From: Caprimulgus europaeus
Lineage: Eukaryota; Chordata; Aves; Caprimulgiformes; Caprimulgidae
Assembly: GCA_907165065.1 (NCBI GenBank)
Contig: OU015526.1
Span: forward strand, 70,331,723 to 70,395,722
Reading direction: 5' to 3'
DNA length: 64,000 bases
Below, in pieces: positions 62,336 through 64,000 of the stretch. A program made the translations under genes and the position numbers. The notes below the pieces were generated by a model that ran no database searches, had not been told where the DNA came from, and was given only the letters and a program-made list of their open reading frames with translations. Numbering within the stretch: position 1 is the first letter of the stretch; each line of letters opens with the position of its first letter.

Positions 62336-62784
62336 AGGACACGGAGGTGCTGGAGTGTGTCCACAGAGGGGTAACAAAGCTGGTGAAGGGTCTAGAGCCT
62401 ACATCTGATGAGGAGCAGCTGAGGGGGCTGGGGTTGTTTAGCCTGGAGAAAAGGAGGCTGAGGGGAGACCTTCTTGCCCTCTACAACTACCTGAAAGGAG
62501 GGTGTAGAAAGGTGGGTATTGGTCTGCTCAACCAAGTAACAGGACAAGAGGAAATGGCCTCGAGTTGCACCAGGGGAAGTTAAGATTGGATATTAGGAAG
62601 AATTTCTTTACTGAAAGGGTTCTCAGGCATTGGAATGGGTTTCCCAGGGCAGTGGTGGAGTCCCCATCCCTGGAGGGATTGAAGAGTCATCTAGACATAG
62701 TGCTTAGGGACACTTGTCAGTGTTCGGTTAATGATTAGATTAGGAGATATTTTCCAGTTTAGGCAACTCTGTGATTCTGTGACT
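62336..62784 (+). mobile_element. CR1 LINE, 5'-truncated, different subfamily
   Basis: Plus-strand 3' end of CR1. It contains the ORF2 C-terminal region ([20 protein letters not shown] in the frame 62347-62583), a CCATCCCTGGAGGGATTGAA stretch, and the end ATATTTTCCAGTTTAGGCAA followed by CTCTGTGATTCTGTGA. The wording of the last 100 bp differs from the 57935-59530 copy (TTAGGCAACTCTGTG instead of CCCTTCCAACCCCTGCC), so it is a separate subfamily. The frame stops at 62581-62583. Confidence 0.9.
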
Positions 62785-62856
62785 CAGTGGCAAGTGGAAG
62801 ATTCTAAATTTTTCCCAAATATGGGAAAAAAACTCTCCTGTACCCACCAGCTGTTT
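62785..62856. other. Short spacer between tail-to-tail CR1 copies
   Basis: Seventy-two bases of unique sequence containing TTTTTCCCAAATATGGGAAAAA, a partly palindromic stretch with a TTTCCC/GGGAAA stem around 62809-62830. Confidence 0.6.
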
Positions 62857-64000
62857 CATAGAATTATAGAATCGTTGATTTGCTTGGGTTGGAAGGGACC
62901 TTTAAAGGTCATCTAGTCCAAAACCCCTGCAGTAAGCAGGGACATCTTCAGCTAGATCAGGTTGCTCAGAGCCCCGTCCAACCTGACCCTGAATGTTGCC
63001 ACGATGGCGTTTCTTCTACCTCTCTGGGCAACCTGTTCCAGTGTTTCACCACCCTCATCATAATAAAATTTCTTCCTTTAGATATCTAGTCTAAATCTAC
63101 CCTCTTTAGTATAGAAACATTACCCCTTGCCCTGTCGCAACAAGTGCTACTCAAAGGTTTGTCCCCATCTTTCTTATAAGTCCTATTTTAGTATTGAAAG
63201 GCTGCTAGAAGATCTCCCTGGAACCTTCTCTTCTCCAGCCTGAACAAAACTGCCTCTCTCATCCTTTCTTCATAGCAGAGGTGTTCCATTCCTCTCATCA
63301 TTTTTGTGGCCCTCCTCTGGACCCACTCCAATGGATCCATGTCCGTGTCTTTCCTGTGCTGAGGACCCCACAGTTGGACACAGTACTCCAGATCTCATCA
63401 GAGGAGAGAAGAGGGGCAGAATCACTTCCCTCTACCTGCTGGCCATGCTTCTTTTGATGCAGCCCATAAAACTGTTGGCTTTCTGGGCTGTGAGCACACA
63501 TTGTCGGCTCACGTCCAGCTTTTCATCCACAGTACTTCCAAGGTCTTCTCCGCAGGAAGAATCCTTCACCCCCCTGTATTGATACCAGGACTTGCCCCAA
63601 CACAGGTGCAGGACCTTGCATTTGGCCTTGCTGAACCTCATGAGGTTCACAGGGGCCCACTTATGAGCTTGTCCCAGTCCCTCTGGATGGCAACCTGTCC
63701 CTCAGGCATGTCAACCACATCACTGACTGTAGTGTCATCTGCAAACTTGCTGAAGGTACCTTCGATCCCACTATGTCATTGATGAAGATATTAAACAGTA
63801 CTGGTCCCAATACAGATTCCTGAGGGACACTACTTGTCACCAGTCTCCATCTGGACAATGAACCATTGACCACTATCCTCTGCATGTGACCATCCAACCA
63901 ATTCCTTGTCCACTGAATAGCCCACCCATCAAGTTTAGGTTGGTCAAGTGGGACTTGCCCTTGGTGAAGCCCTGCTGTCTGTCTGAAATCACCTCCCTGT
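62857..64000 (-). mobile_element. CR1 LINE, minus strand, running off the window edge
   Basis: The plus strand starts TCATAGAATTATAGAATCGT and GGGTTGGAAGGGACCTTTAA, the reverse complement of a CR1 3' end. It then continues for at least 1.14 kb. On the minus strand it covers the end of ORF2 back into the reverse-transcriptase domain. Frame 63661-63897 carries the motif B region [20 protein letters not shown], with glutamate in place of the usual glycine after Q. Frame 63432-63650 follows, then 63298-63501. A frame slip separates motif B from the motif C region near 63760. Many substitutions, short frames and the different 3' end suggest an older subfamily than the copy at 57935-59530. The window ends inside the element, so its length is unknown. 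Confidence 0.92.
63298..63897 (-). pseudogene. CR1 ORF2 reverse-transcriptase remnant, minus strand
   Basis: Three overlapping frames (63661-63897, 63432-63650, 63298-63501) cover the palm motif B region and the thumb-like region after it. Recognisable blocks are [47 protein letters not shown] and IKRSMASR. Motif C is out of frame with motif B: the peptide reads PSASLQMTL where a KFADD-type sequence is expected. No functional protein is possible. Confidence 0.85.

Overview
The window looks like AT-rich, non-coding DNA from a bird, probably a neoavian. The evidence is five recognisable CR1 (chicken repeat 1) LINE copies in both orientations plus one older CR1-like fossil. There are also five solo long terminal repeats (LTRs) of avian endogenous-retrovirus type, each flanked by a perfect or one-mismatch 5-bp target-site duplication. 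I found no exon set, tRNA, rRNA, CRISPR array, operon or other cellular gene. The open reading frames are short, lack family signatures, or lie inside transposable elements. The window is best read as a gene desert or a very long intron, but the sequence alone cannot separate these.

Layout: 1-3585 is unique AT-rich DNA with one sharp CpG-rich patch (455-600) and a 27-bp tandem repeat (1111-1182). A minus-strand solo LTR lies at 3591-4245. Unique DNA with a GC-richer stretch around 10.4-11.0 kb follows, then a short related LTR at 11268-11650 (+). A CR1 3' tail lies at 15060-15231 (+) and an old degenerate CR1 at about 17464-17560 (-). A third member of the same LTR group is at 19958-20581 (+). 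The 14 kb after it hold a fossil palindromic DNA element (24496-24583) and a GC-richer patch near 25.9-26.4 kb. A different, ERVL-like LTR of 988 bp occupies 34862-35849 (+), and a fourth member of the first LTR group occupies 44975-45613 (-).

The right end is dense in CR1: 55799-56425 (-), 57935-59530 (+, with a broken reverse transcriptase), 62336-62784 (+) and 62857-64000 (-, running off the window). All coding potential with a recognisable family is CR1 reverse-transcriptase ORF2, and every copy is broken by frameshifts, stops, deletions or truncation.

A recurring minor theme is about 18 short G/T-rich tracts (or A/C-rich on the other strand), many built around a GGGGTTTTTT-like core, on both strands. 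I see no candidate for a new multi-gene system. The most useful leads are the fossil palindromic element, the CpG patch, two possible conserved non-coding stretches, the G/T tracts, and the inverted CR1 pairs.
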